The notes under the pieces are model-generated. The model worked only from the letters and a program-made list of their open reading frames with translations, did no database searches and had not been told where the DNA came from. DNA of 64,000 bases. It comes from Pontixanthobacter aestiaquae. Its GTDB lineage: Bacteria > Pseudomonadota > Alphaproteobacteria > Sphingomonadales > Sphingomonadaceae. The translations under genes and the position numbers were made by a program. Below, one piece after another: positions 8,384 to 15,866 of the stretch. The stretch is from contig NZ_WTYZ01000001.1 in NCBI RefSeq assembly GCF_009827455.1, positions 1,745,001 to 1,809,000 of the forward strand. Reading direction: 5' to 3'. Position 1 is the first letter of the stretch; the number at the start of each line of letters is the position of its first letter.

Positions 8384-10254
8384 CGGGCCGGGTGAAGACT
8401 TACCTGCTGATGGGCGGTGCTGCTTTGGCATTGTGCTCGACATTGGTGACGGCTCAAGACGCTCCGGAGTCTTTGCTACCGCCGGGTTTTGATGATCCTG
8501 CGCCTGCGCCTGCGCCAACACCTGCGCCGCAGGCGACGACGCGGCCTGCATCACGGCCAACAGCAGCGCCCGCCGACACACCGCAGCCTGCGCCGGGCAG
8601 TGGCAGTACGCCGGTCATTCAACCGCTGCCAAATATAGGTGCTGTACCAGGCGCTCCAGCGTCCTTGCCGGGCGGTTTACCTTCTATCGAAGAACTGGAA
8701 AATCTTGATCCCGATGAGCTGGATGAATTGCTCGGCCTGAAGCCGAAATTCGATATTCCCGCTGCTGCTCGCCGCGCAATGTCGCAGGTCGGGCTTCTAT
8801 CACCGGACGAAGGCGGCCTGCCGATCGCATCCTTGGCGAAACAACCTGCTTCACTTGTTCGTGCTTCGCTTGGCGGTATTCGCGGGCCAATGGTTTCGCG
8901 CTGGGGCCACATTATGTTGCGCCGTGCCTTGGCGAGCCGGTTGACTGCACCTGTTGGAATGAATCCGACCGAGTTCGCGGCGCTTCGTGTGCAGGCGCTT
9001 AATCAATTGGGTGAGTTCAAAACTGCGCGCGCATTGGCGCAAGATGTTGACACAGGCAATTGGACCGACGGATTGGTCGATGGCGCTGTGGAAGCCTATA
9101 TCGGCACGGCGGATATTGTCGGCGCTTGTCCTGCGGTCCAGCTCAAAGGCGGCGGGCGTGAGGATCCGCAGTGGGAAATGCTCCGGTCGATTTGCTATGC
9201 CTTCGCAGGGCAGGGCGCGCGATCACAATCCAATCTCAACCGCGCGTTTCGCGACAAGATCGCGCCGGAGATTGATGTGCTGTTGGCACAGCGATATGCA
9301 GGTGCTGCCGGCCGTGGCCGGCGTGCGATCAGCCTAGAGTGGGAGGGTGTCGATCAACTGACACCGTGGCGCTATTCCCTGGCAACAGCTGTCGGCGCCG
9401 AGATTCCCGATAATCTATTGAGCGATGCTGGCCCTTATTATCGTAAGATTGCCGCCACCGCACCGATGCTGCCGCTATCACAACGCATGACCGGTGCAGT
9501 CGATGCCGCGCGGCAAGGCATATTGTCGTCGGGCGCTGTGGTCGATTTGTACAGCCAAGCATTCGCGCAATCCGGCGATCTTGGCGAACCCTCGCTGACG
9601 GCAGCGCGTCTGCGAGAGGCCTATGTTGCGAGCGATCCGGTTGCGCGCATGGCGGCAATCCGCGATGTATGGGGCGGCGAAGATCGCGACTATGGGCGCA
9701 TGGTTCTAACCGCCTACGCCGCGGCGCGGATGACACCGAGCGAAGAACTGGCAGATGATGCGGCAGATCTGATCGCATCGATGCTGACCGCTGGCCTAGA
9801 TGCCGATGCACTCACCTGGGCGCCATTCGCGCCGCAGGGCAGTGAAGCGTGGGCATTGCTCGCGCTGGCACAACCAACGCGGCAAAATCCCGTGACATCC
9901 GGGCCGTTGGATATTTTCGTAGATTCGGACGAGAGCGCGGATCGGCGCAAATCGCAATTCTTGGTGGCCGGTTTGGCCGGTTTGTCACGAATCGATGGCG
10001 CTACGACCGAGGAATATGAGAGTGGACTCGGCGTTCGCTTGGGGACCGGATCAAAGTGGTCTCAGCTTATTTCGAAAGCGGCTTCGGTAAGGAATCCTGC
10101 GTTGGTCGCTTATCTTGCTGGTGTCGGGATGCAAGGTGTCAGTTGGGATCAGATGACGCCCAATCATCTGTATCATATCGTGTCCGCACTAAACCGCGTT
10201 GGCCTGTCAGCCGAAGCACGGATGATTGCCGTCGAGGCAGTCGCACGAGGGTGA
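8380..10254 (+). CDS. Large exported protein of unknown function
   Basis: A 624-residue protein that I cannot assign to a family. A signal peptide is clear: basic MTGRVK, a hydrophobic stretch to about residue 22 and a cleavage-like LVTAQDA. Residues 40-90 are low-complexity proline/alanine/threonine, a likely flexible linker in the periplasm. The rest is alanine- and leucine-rich and looks like helical-repeat (TPR/SLR-like) scaffolding, with phrases such as EFAALRVQALNQLGEFKTA. No catalytic motif is seen. It is coupled by ATGA overlap to the 54-residue membrane protein upstream and lies 30 bases before xerD. Confidence 0.75.
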   Translation: MTGRVKTYLLMGGAALALCSTLVTAQDAPESLLPPGFDDPAPAPAPTPAPQATTRPASRPTAAPADTPQPAPGSGSTPVIQPLPNIGAVPGAPASLPGGLPSIEELENLDPDELDELLGLKPKFDIPAAARRAMSQVGLLSPDEGGLPIASLAKQPASLVRASLGGIRGPMVSRWGHIMLRRALASRLTAPVGMNPTEFAALRVQALNQLGEFKTARALAQDVDTGNWTDGLVDGAVEAYIGTADIVGACPAVQLKGGGREDPQWEMLRSICYAFAGQGARSQSNLNRAFRDKIAPEIDVLLAQRYAGAAGRGRRAISLEWEGVDQLTPWRYSLATAVGAEIPDNLLSDAGPYYRKIAATAPMLPLSQRMTGAVDAARQGILSSGAVVDLYSQAFAQSGDLGEPSLTAARLREAYVASDPVARMAAIRDVWGGEDRDYGRMVLTAYAAARMTPSEELADDAADLIASMLTAGLDADALTWAPFAPQGSEAWALLALAQPTRQNPVTSGPLDIFVDSDESADRRKSQFLVAGLAGLSRIDGATTEEYESGLGVRLGTGSKWSQLISKAASVRNPALVAYLAGVGMQGVSWDQMTPNHLYHIVSALNRVGLSAEARMIAVEAVARG

Positions 10255-10284
10255 CCGCTGGCCCGGCAATTTACGAACTGCGCT

Positions 10285-11157
10285 ATGCCCGGCGCAATTG
10301 ACGATTTCTTGGCGATGCTCGCGGCCGAGCGTGGCGCTGCGGCGAATACAATCTCTGCCTATCGCCGGGATTTGGAAGGCGCGTCCGATATTATCGGAGA
10401 TTTGACCGAAGCGACGACAGTCCAACTGAGCAAGCTAGGCGCTGCTTGGTGTGATCTCGCGCCATCTTCTCTCGCACGTAAATCCTCGACTCTCCGCCAG
10501 TTTTACGGATTTTTGATCGATGAGGGTGTGCGGGTGGACGATCCCAGCTCTGCACTTCCGCGCCCGGCAACGCGCAGGCCACTGCCAAAAATCCTCACGC
10601 ATGAACAGGTAGCTGCTCTGTTTGATCGCGCGGAATTGGAGGCGCAATCGGGGAAGCCTGCTGCGGTACGCATGCTCACCCTATTGGAATTGCTCTACGG
10701 TTCAGGCCTACGCGCGACAGAGCTGGTGTCACTCCCGCTATCGGCAGTGCCGCGTGATGCGCCGTTCCTTACCGTTACAGGTAAAGGCGGTGTGGCACGT
10801 ATGGTCCCGGTCAGCAGGCGGGCGAAGGAAGCGATGTTGCGATGGCTGGCGGTGCGCCCGGATGCACCGAAGTTTCTGTTTCCCTCTCGCGGGAAGCATT
10901 TGACCCGGATAAGATTGTATCAATTGCTCAAAGAGATAGCGGTTCGTGCCGATATCCCTGCGGAGAAAGTCAGCCCGCACGTTCTGCGCCATGCGTTTGC
11001 GACACATCTTTTGGAGGGCGGGGCGGATCTGCGTGTTTTGCAGACACTGCTGGGCCATGCTGACATTGCAACCACGCAAATCTATACCCACGTCGATAGC
11101 GCGCGGCTAGTGGCGCTGGTCAACGAGCGCCATCCTTTGGCCAAAGCACATCGGTAA
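10285..11157 (+). CDS. xerD: Tyrosine recombinase XerD
   Basis: A 290-residue tyrosine recombinase with an N-terminal SAM-like DNA-binding domain (residues 1-90) and a catalytic domain. The active-site residues are R143 (GSGLRATELVSL), K167, H232 and R235 (SPHVLRHAFATHLLEGGAD), H258 (LLGHADIATTQIYTHV) and the nucleophile Y267. With XerC it resolves chromosome dimers at dif during division. The size and absence of mobile-element context favour the housekeeping XerD over an integrase; XerC versus XerD cannot be settled with certainty by eye. accA follows after a 62-base gap, which is a common alphaproteobacterial neighbourhood. Confidence 0.9.
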   Translation: MPGAIDDFLAMLAAERGAAANTISAYRRDLEGASDIIGDLTEATTVQLSKLGAAWCDLAPSSLARKSSTLRQFYGFLIDEGVRVDDPSSALPRPATRRPLPKILTHEQVAALFDRAELEAQSGKPAAVRMLTLLELLYGSGLRATELVSLPLSAVPRDAPFLTVTGKGGVARMVPVSRRAKEAMLRWLAVRPDAPKFLFPSRGKHLTRIRLYQLLKEIAVRADIPAEKVSPHVLRHAFATHLLEGGADLRVLQTLLGHADIATTQIYTHVDSARLVALVNERHPLAKAHR

Positions 11158-11219
11158 CCGGTTGGTAATTGGGTACACAGGCCCTTGCCCCAAACGCAAC
11201 ATAGGACTAGCGCAGCGCA

Positions 11220-12167
11220 ATGATTTCCTACCTCGAATTCGAGAAACCGGTCGCCCAACTCGAAGCCCGTATTGCGGAATTGCGCAGCGCGGCAGAGGGT
11301 GACGATGTCGATATCACCAAAGAACTGGAGCGGCTTGAGGTCAAAAGCGCTGATCTGCTGGCCAGTACCTACTCCTCGCTGACGCCTTGGCAGAAAGCGC
11401 AGGTCGCCCGTCATCCTTCGCGCCCGCATTTCCGCGATTTCGTGGAGCATATTTTCGATGATTTTATGCCGCTCGGCGGGGATCGCACCTATGGCGATGA
11501 CGAAGCCATCTTAGGAGGCTTTGCGCGGCTTGATGGCCGGCGGGTCGTTCTGATCGGCCATGAGAAGGGCCACGATACCGAAAGCCGGATTCTTCACAAT
11601 TTTGGCATGGGCAAGCCTGAAGGCTATCGCAAGGCAATCCGTCTGATGGAACTCGCCGGGCGCTTCGGTCTGCCCGTTGTCACGCTGGTTGATACTTCAG
11701 GCGCTTTCCCGGGAATTGAAGCCGAAGAACGCGGGCAAGCCGAAGCTATTGCGCGCTCCACAGAAGCCTGTCTCGCGCTGCCAACACCGATGGTTGCAAC
11801 GATCGTTGGCGAGGGCGGCTCTGGCGGAGCAGTTGCGTTGGCGAGTGCCGAGCGGGTTTTGATGTTTGAACATGCGGTGTACTCGGTGATCTCGCCCGAG
11901 GGATGCGCTTCGATCCTGTGGCGCACCGCCGAAAAAGCGCCCGATGCCGCCGAAGCGATGAAAATCACCGCGCAGCATCTCAAGAAGCTTGGTGTGATCG
12001 ACCGTATCGTGAAAGAGCCGGTCGGCGGTGCACATCGCGATCCTGAGAGCGCTTCCAAGACGCTCGGTAAAGCGATCGGGCAGGAGTTGGACACGTTAGC
12101 AAAAATGTCTTCGGAAGATATCCGAAGAATGCGGGAAGAACGCTTTCTCCAACTCGGCGTGCACTAA
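11220..12167 (+). CDS. accA: Acetyl-CoA carboxylase carboxyltransferase alpha subunit
   Basis: The 315-residue product starts MISYLEFEKPVAQLEARI and carries the crotonase-like carboxyltransferase core: VTLVDTSGAFPGIEAEERGQ, then VGEGGSGGAVALASAERV and VYSVISPEGCASILWR. It transfers the carboxyl group from biotin to acetyl-CoA as the alpha half of the AccA2D2 enzyme, giving malonyl-CoA for fatty acid synthesis. The N-terminal coiled-coil helix expected for AccA is present. AccD is not in the window. Length matches other alphaproteobacterial AccA proteins. Confidence 0.96.
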   Translation: MISYLEFEKPVAQLEARIAELRSAAEGDDVDITKELERLEVKSADLLASTYSSLTPWQKAQVARHPSRPHFRDFVEHIFDDFMPLGGDRTYGDDEAILGGFARLDGRRVVLIGHEKGHDTESRILHNFGMGKPEGYRKAIRLMELAGRFGLPVVTLVDTSGAFPGIEAEERGQAEAIARSTEACLALPTPMVATIVGEGGSGGAVALASAERVLMFEHAVYSVISPEGCASILWRTAEKAPDAAEAMKITAQHLKKLGVIDRIVKEPVGGAHRDPESASKTLGKAIGQELDTLAKMSSEDIRRMREERFLQLGVH

Positions 12168-12185
12168 AAGCAGGCTGTAAGCTAG

Positions 12186-12210
12186 GGAACTTCCTTCAGC
12201 ATCAACGGTT
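12186..12210 (+). promoter_or_regulatory. Possible EcfG-type promoter for the M48 protease gene
   Basis: GGAAC at 12186-12190 is separated by 17 bases from GTT at 12208-12210, the spacing of EcfG (general stress sigma) promoters in alphaproteobacteria. The base before GTT is G rather than the usual C, which weakens the match. It lies 60 bases before the chosen start at 12270. Confidence 0.35.
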
Positions 12211-12269
12211 TGCTAAATGTGCTCACTGACAACCGTGAAGTGTGCGTAGGATTTATGGAGGAAACCTGT

Positions 12270-13739
12270 ATGCCCCGCTTGAAGAAGCTCGCTCTAGCAT
12301 CAACCGCAACTCTGAGCCTTGGGCTCACTGGCTGTATGGGCGGTTCCATCCCCGATTCATCGGCGCCCATCACCCAGCAAGAGGCATCGCAAGGCGCCAA
12401 GTTCCACCCGCAATTGTTGGAGGAATTTGGCGGCACCTATCAGGGCCCTCAGGCCGCATATATCGAATCGATCGGGAAGAACATCGCTGTGCAATCGGGC
12501 CTCGGCAATGCGCGCAGTTCCTTTACCGTTTCGCTACTCAACAGCCCGGTCAACAACGCATTCGCAGTACCTGGCGGCTATATATATTCGACGCGGCAGC
12601 TGGTTGCGCTGATGAACAATGAGGCGGAGCTGGCGGGCGTGTTGGGCCACGAAGTGGGCCACGTCGCCGCACGTCATTCACAACGCCGCCAATCCGCGGC
12701 GCAGCAAAACCAGATTATCGGTGTGCTCGGGGCGGTGCTTAGCGGTGCTGTGCTGGGGGATAGCCAAGTCGGCAACACGCTCTCACGCGGCTTTTTGCAG
12801 GGCTCCCAATTATTGACCCTGCGTTTCTCGCGAAAGCAAGAATTGCAGGCTGATGACCTCGGGATCGAGTATCTGACCAAGGCTGGTTACGATCCGCGCG
12901 CGATGAGTACGGTGCTGGCGAGCCTGGCGGCACAGAACTCTCTGGATGCACGTTTGGCTGGCAGAAACAACGCTACGGTCCCGGAATGGGCATCGACTCA
13001 CCCGGATCCGGCAAGCCGTGTTCGAACAGCGGCGGCCAAAGCAGGCCAAGTCACAGGTACAACCAATCGCGATACGTTCCTAACCCGTATCGACGGGATG
13101 CTGTATGGTGATGATCCGAAACAGGGTGTGATCGAAGGCAGCCAGTTCATTCATCCGGAATTCCGGTTGGCGTTCACTGCGCCGCGTGGTTTCTACATGG
13201 TGAACGGAACCCGCGCCGTGTCGATCAATGGTCAAAGCGGCAAAGCGCAGATGAGTACTGGGCCGTATAATGGCAATCTCGATATGTATGTACGAAATGT
13301 GTTCACGGCATTGGGCGGCGAGCAGCAAAAATTGGCCCCGGCCAGCGTACAGCGGACCCGGATTAATGGACTGCAAGCTGCGACCGGCTCGGCGCGCGTA
13401 AATAGCGGTAATGGCGAGGTCGATGTCGTGGTTTATGCTTACGAGTTTTCAAACAATCGTGCGTTTCACTTTGTTACAATAAGCCAGGCAGGGCGGTCGG
13501 CTACTTTCACGCCGATGTTCAATTCAATGCGCCGCATCACCCAGAGCGAAGCAAACGCAATCGTCCCAAGACGGATTGATGTGGTGACCGTAAGAAGGGG
13601 CGATACGATCCAGTCGCTATCGAACCGGATGGCATATGACAATGGCAAGGTCGAGCGGTTCCGGGTCCTCAATGCGCTTGGGGCAAATGACACTTTGCGC
13701 GCTGGCGACAAGGTTAAGATCGTGGTCAAAGCGAGATAA
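12270..13739 (+). CDS. M48 family lipoprotein metalloprotease with C-terminal LysM-like domain
   Basis: The start at 12270 is supported by GGAGG about eight bases upstream and by the signal peptide it creates: MPRLKKLALA followed by lipobox LTGC with C22, so the mature protein is lipid-anchored. The zinc motif HEVGH (H127, E128, H131) and the later KQELQADDLG segment with the third ligand define an M48 peptidase of the BepA/LoiP type, a periplasmic quality-control protease of the outer membrane. The final 50 residues (VRRGDTIQSLSNRM ... LRAGDKVKIV) resemble a LysM peptidoglycan-binding domain. The total of 489 residues fits other sphingomonad members. A possible stress promoter precedes it and a strong terminator follows. 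Confidence 0.87.
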   Translation: MPRLKKLALASTATLSLGLTGCMGGSIPDSSAPITQQEASQGAKFHPQLLEEFGGTYQGPQAAYIESIGKNIAVQSGLGNARSSFTVSLLNSPVNNAFAVPGGYIYSTRQLVALMNNEAELAGVLGHEVGHVAARHSQRRQSAAQQNQIIGVLGAVLSGAVLGDSQVGNTLSRGFLQGSQLLTLRFSRKQELQADDLGIEYLTKAGYDPRAMSTVLASLAAQNSLDARLAGRNNATVPEWASTHPDPASRVRTAAAKAGQVTGTTNRDTFLTRIDGMLYGDDPKQGVIEGSQFIHPEFRLAFTAPRGFYMVNGTRAVSINGQSGKAQMSTGPYNGNLDMYVRNVFTALGGEQQKLAPASVQRTRINGLQAATGSARVNSGNGEVDVVVYAYEFSNNRAFHFVTISQAGRSATFTPMFNSMRRITQSEANAIVPRRIDVVTVRRGDTIQSLSNRMAYDNGKVERFRVLNALGANDTLRAGDKVKIVVKAR

Positions 13740-13829
13740 GGGATAGGCTTTCCTTCCCCAAGTCGCAGGCGCTCAGACGTACGCTGGCATTTCCGGTAAC
13801 GCAGCGCTGCACAGACAACCAGCAGATAC

Positions 13830-13867
13830 AAAAAAGGCGGCAAGGGTGACCTTGCCGCCTTTCTTTT
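13830..13867. terminator. Bidirectional rho-independent terminator
   Basis: A perfect 13-base-pair stem (13833-13845 with 13850-13862, GGCGGCAAGG core) and four-base loop is followed by CTTTTC on the plus strand and by a run of T on the minus strand. It lies between the convergent M48 protease and Flp pilin genes and can stop both. Confidence 0.88.
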
Positions 13868-13887
13868 CAAAGAGAAATTCTTTGACC

Positions 13888-14052
13888 TTAGTTCGCCATT
13901 TTGGTCGAAACTTCGGTGAATGTGTTGCTCAGCTGTGTGCCGAGGCCCTGCATTGCAGAGATAGCAGCAACAGCGATCAGAGCGGCGATAAGGCCATACT
14001 CAATTGCAGTCGCGCCTTGTTCGTCAGCGAGCAGATTTTTGAAAAATTTCAT
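13888..14052 (-). CDS. Flp family type IVb pilin
   Basis: A 54-residue prepilin, shorter than usual gene-calling cutoffs. It reads MKFFKNLLADEQG, then ATAIEYGLIAALIAVAAIS and an amphipathic tail ending TKMAN. The prepilin peptidase site falls after G13, with Glu at +5 and Tyr at +6 of the mature chain, which defines Flp pilins of Tad systems. It would be inserted in the inner membrane and assembled into adhesive Tad pili. GGAG sits eight bases before the ATG. A second, divergent copy lies just upstream on the same strand. No other tad/cpa gene is in the window. Confidence 0.9.
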   Translation of the reverse strand: MKFFKNLLADEQGATAIEYGLIAALIAVAAISAMQGLGTQLSNTFTEVSTKMAN

Positions 14053-14165
14053 TTGTAGTCTCCTGGTTCAGTCTTCGGTACCCAAAACCCAATCCTTTCA
14101 GATTAGGCGTCTCATGTGTTAGTCGTGACAAGTTGATAAATTACTAAGCCTTGCAGCTTTGCCAT

Positions 14166-14351
14166 TTAGTTCCCCAACACGGCCCCAACCTTGCTTGTAA
14201 CTCTGCCCCAAAGCCCGTTATTCTCGTTGGCAACGGAATCGAATGCTCCGATCGAGGCAATTACAATCAAGGATACAATCAGACCGTATTCAACGGCGGT
14301 CGCACCAGATTCGTCTTTTGCGATCCGTTTTAGGATTGGCATAAGTGTCAT
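14166..14351 (-). CDS. Second Flp family type IVb pilin
   Basis: A 61-residue prepilin: basic leader MTLMPILKRIAKDESG, then ATAVEYGLIVSLIVIASIGAF and a hydrophilic tail with an NENNGLW stretch ending VGAVLGN. The cleavage site and the Glu/Tyr pair at +5/+6 are conserved as in the downstream paralogue, but the C-terminal third is unrelated in sequence. GGAAG precedes the start at 14351; ATG 14342 is an in-frame alternative. It lies 113 bases upstream of the other pilin gene in the same direction. The two may be major and minor pilins; nothing in the sequence shows which is used. Confidence 0.87.
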   Translation of the reverse strand: MTLMPILKRIAKDESGATAVEYGLIVSLIVIASIGAFDSVANENNGLWGRVTSKVGAVLGN

Positions 14352-14430
14352 CTTGGCTTCCATCATTGCTAGTCCGATAAGTAGCTTTTCGGTTTGAAAG
14401 TTTAACAATTGATTGAGACAAGGCACCCAA

Positions 14431-14865
14431 GTGGAAAATAATCCGACATGGATGCCCGTTGTGGCAGCTGCAATCGGCCCCAAAAATGGGCGCTGGCTGA
14501 TGCATAGACGGCCTGTGGAAAAGCAGCATGGAGGACTGTGGGAGTTCCCTGGTGGCAAAGTTGAATCCGACGAAGCCCCTGAAATTGCTGTGATTCGTGA
14601 GATCAAGGAAGAGCTCAATCTTCGTTTGGAGGCTGTTGCTTTGACGCCAGCTGGATTTGCGCAGGCGGATCGTGACAATGGACAAAAGCAGATTGTCATC
14701 CTTCTTTACAAAACAGATCAATGGGAAGGGGTGCCGCAAGCGCTGGAAGGCGGAGAGATTGCCTGGTTTGCACCCGAAGAGATCGCAAAACTGGACAAGC
14801 CGCCGCTTGATATCGCGTTGGCAAAGCAACTGTTTGCCAAATCTGCTTCAGAAACTGGGCGATAG
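14431..14865 (+). CDS. mutT: MutT-like NUDIX hydrolase
   Basis: The Nudix box runs GGKVESDEAPEIAVIREIKEEL, with the catalytic REIKEEL glutamates; the usual glycine near its end is Asn. The preceding RPVEKQHGGLWEFPGGK matches MutT, which hydrolyses 8-oxo-dGTP to prevent A-C transversions. I chose GTG 14431 (MENNPTWMPVVAAAIG, 144 residues) because MutT proteins usually have a short lead before the first strand; ATG 14452 is an alternative. The C-terminal IAWFAPEEIAKLDKPPLD is also family-like. A tRNA promoter begins five bases after its stop. Confidence 0.85.
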   Translation: MENNPTWMPVVAAAIGPKNGRWLMHRRPVEKQHGGLWEFPGGKVESDEAPEIAVIREIKEELNLRLEAVALTPAGFAQADRDNGQKQIVILLYKTDQWEGVPQALEGGEIAWFAPEEIAKLDKPPLDIALAKQLFAKSASETGR

Positions 14866-14869
14866 GGGA

Positions 14870-14898
14870 TTGCCAAGCTAGCGCAGCCCCCTTATGTG
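14870..14898 (+). promoter_or_regulatory. Sigma-70-type promoter of tRNA-Arg
   Basis: TTGCCA (14870-14875), a 17-base spacer and TATGTG (14893-14898) lie just before the tRNA gene, with predicted transcription start a few bases before the mature 5' end. The same -35 hexamer is seen before tRNA-Asn. Confidence 0.5.
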
Positions 14899-14911
14899 CC
14901 GCCCTCCAAGC

Positions 14912-14988
14912 GCGCCCGTAGCTCAGCTGGATAGAGTACCTGACTACGAATCAGGGGGCCGGAGGTTCGAATCCTTCCGGGCGCGCCA
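14912..14988 (+). tRNA. tRNA-Arg (anticodon ACG)
   Basis: A 77-base tRNA folds with acceptor GCGCCCG/CGGGCGC, D-arm GCTCAGCTGGATAGAG, anticodon arm CTGACTACGAATCAG giving anticodon ACG, and T-arm GGTTCGAATCC. CCA is encoded (14986-14988). The ACG anticodon, normally edited to ICG, reads CGU/CGC/CGA arginine codons. Confidence 0.97.
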
Positions 14989-14992
14989 ATAC

Positions 14993-15027
14993 AAAAGCCA
15001 TCCCATCCGGGGTGGCTTTTGTGTTTT
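14993..15027 (+). terminator. Rho-independent terminator after tRNA-Arg
   Basis: AAAAGCCATCCC pairs with GGGGTGGCTTTT across a short ATCC loop and is followed by GTGTTTT. It begins five bases after the tRNA CCA end. Confidence 0.85.
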
Positions 15028-15201
15028 CGGGTCCAATAGGTTTTTCGGGCTAAGCAGATTTGAAGTTTTATAGTCGAGGCGCGTCACTGCGTTGGCGATA
15101 TAGCGCTTTAGCCTTGGTTCAACCCTTGTGGACCATTTGCCTAGAACACGTTCCGCGTACGCCACACCACAGCGTATCTTGTCGATTGCGAGCATTATCT
15201 C

Positions 15202-15226
15202 GGAACGGGTTAACGGGTAAGTCGTT
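15202..15226 (+). promoter_or_regulatory. EcfG (general stress response) promoter
   Basis: GGAAC at 15202-15206, a 16-base spacer and CGTT at 15223-15226 match the alphaproteobacterial EcfG/sigma-T consensus. The hemerythrin gene starts 37 bases downstream, leaving a short leader with a strong ribosome site. The match is by eye; known EcfG regulons often contain such small stress genes. Confidence 0.65.
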
Positions 15227-15262
15227 GCCAAACCAAACGTTAATTCGAAAGGAGACGCTACA

Positions 15263-15754
15263 ATGGCAAAGGCCGAGGCAATTTTTACGAAACTCAAAGA
15301 AGACCACGATACGCATCGTGACCTATTGGACCGCATTGAAGAAACCAGCGGCGACAGCGACGAGCGCCGGAAGCTGTTCGAAATGTTTACCAAGGACGTC
15401 AAAAGCCACGCGGCGGCCGAAGAACAGGCCGTCTACGCCACTATGCTACGCAAACCGGAAACGACCGATGAGACGCGGCACTCGGTTGCTGAACATCATG
15501 AGCTTGATAAGACGCTTGATGATCTTGCTGCAACAGACATGTCATCCAGTGCATGGCTGCAAAAGTTCAAACAATTAAAGCACGATTATCTGCATCATAT
15601 CGAGGAAGAGGAAGATGACCACTTCCCCGAATTCAAAGAACACCTGACCGCAGACGACGAGCGGCAGATGGGCGAAGTTTTCGACCGCCGTAAATCGGCA
15701 GAGAAAGCCGATGCCGAGATCACGCCGAAGAAAATGTCCGAAGCGAAAGAATGA
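15263..15754 (+). CDS. Hemerythrin HHE cation-binding domain protein
   Basis: The 163-residue protein has the HHE repeat pattern of hemerythrin-like domains: DHDTHRDLLDRI, HAAAEEQAVYATM, EHHELDKTLDDL and LHHIEEEEDDHFPEF, so four helices supply His and Glu ligands for a di-iron site. Such soluble cytoplasmic proteins bind O2 or handle iron and oxidative or nitrosative stress; the exact role is unknown. The C-terminal 35 residues are charged and likely disordered. AAAGGAG precedes the ATG. An EcfG-type promoter upstream and a terminator downstream make it a single-gene stress unit. Confidence 0.87.
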   Translation: MAKAEAIFTKLKEDHDTHRDLLDRIEETSGDSDERRKLFEMFTKDVKSHAAAEEQAVYATMLRKPETTDETRHSVAEHHELDKTLDDLAATDMSSSAWLQKFKQLKHDYLHHIEEEEDDHFPEFKEHLTADDERQMGEVFDRRKSAEKADAEITPKKMSEAKE

Positions 15755-15798
15755 GGCCGATGTCCGGAACCAACCGGCAATAAACGCATTTGCATTGA

Positions 15799-15837
15799 AG
15801 ACGCGCTTCTCCGAAAGGGTGGGGCGCGTTTTCTTTT
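15799..15837 (+). terminator. Rho-independent terminator after hemerythrin gene
   Basis: ACGCGC (15801-15806) pairs with GCGCGT (15824-15829) around an inner CC-GAAA-GG hairpin, followed by a TTTTCTTTT tract. It lies between the hemerythrin gene and folE. Confidence 0.75.
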
Positions 15838-15866
15838 GCGCGTACGATGTTGAAAGCGGATAGCCG

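Noticed and set aside
8495..8640. Proline/alanine/threonine low-complexity DNA as a tandem repeat
   Set aside because: It is an irregular coding linker of the exported protein, without a fixed repeat unit.
14944..15402. Open frame of 152 codons on the minus strand ending ARKDSNLRPPDS
   Set aside because: The C-terminus is a translation of the tRNA-Arg gene in antisense. This ending is a well-known false protein in databases, and the rest overlaps the hemerythrin gene.
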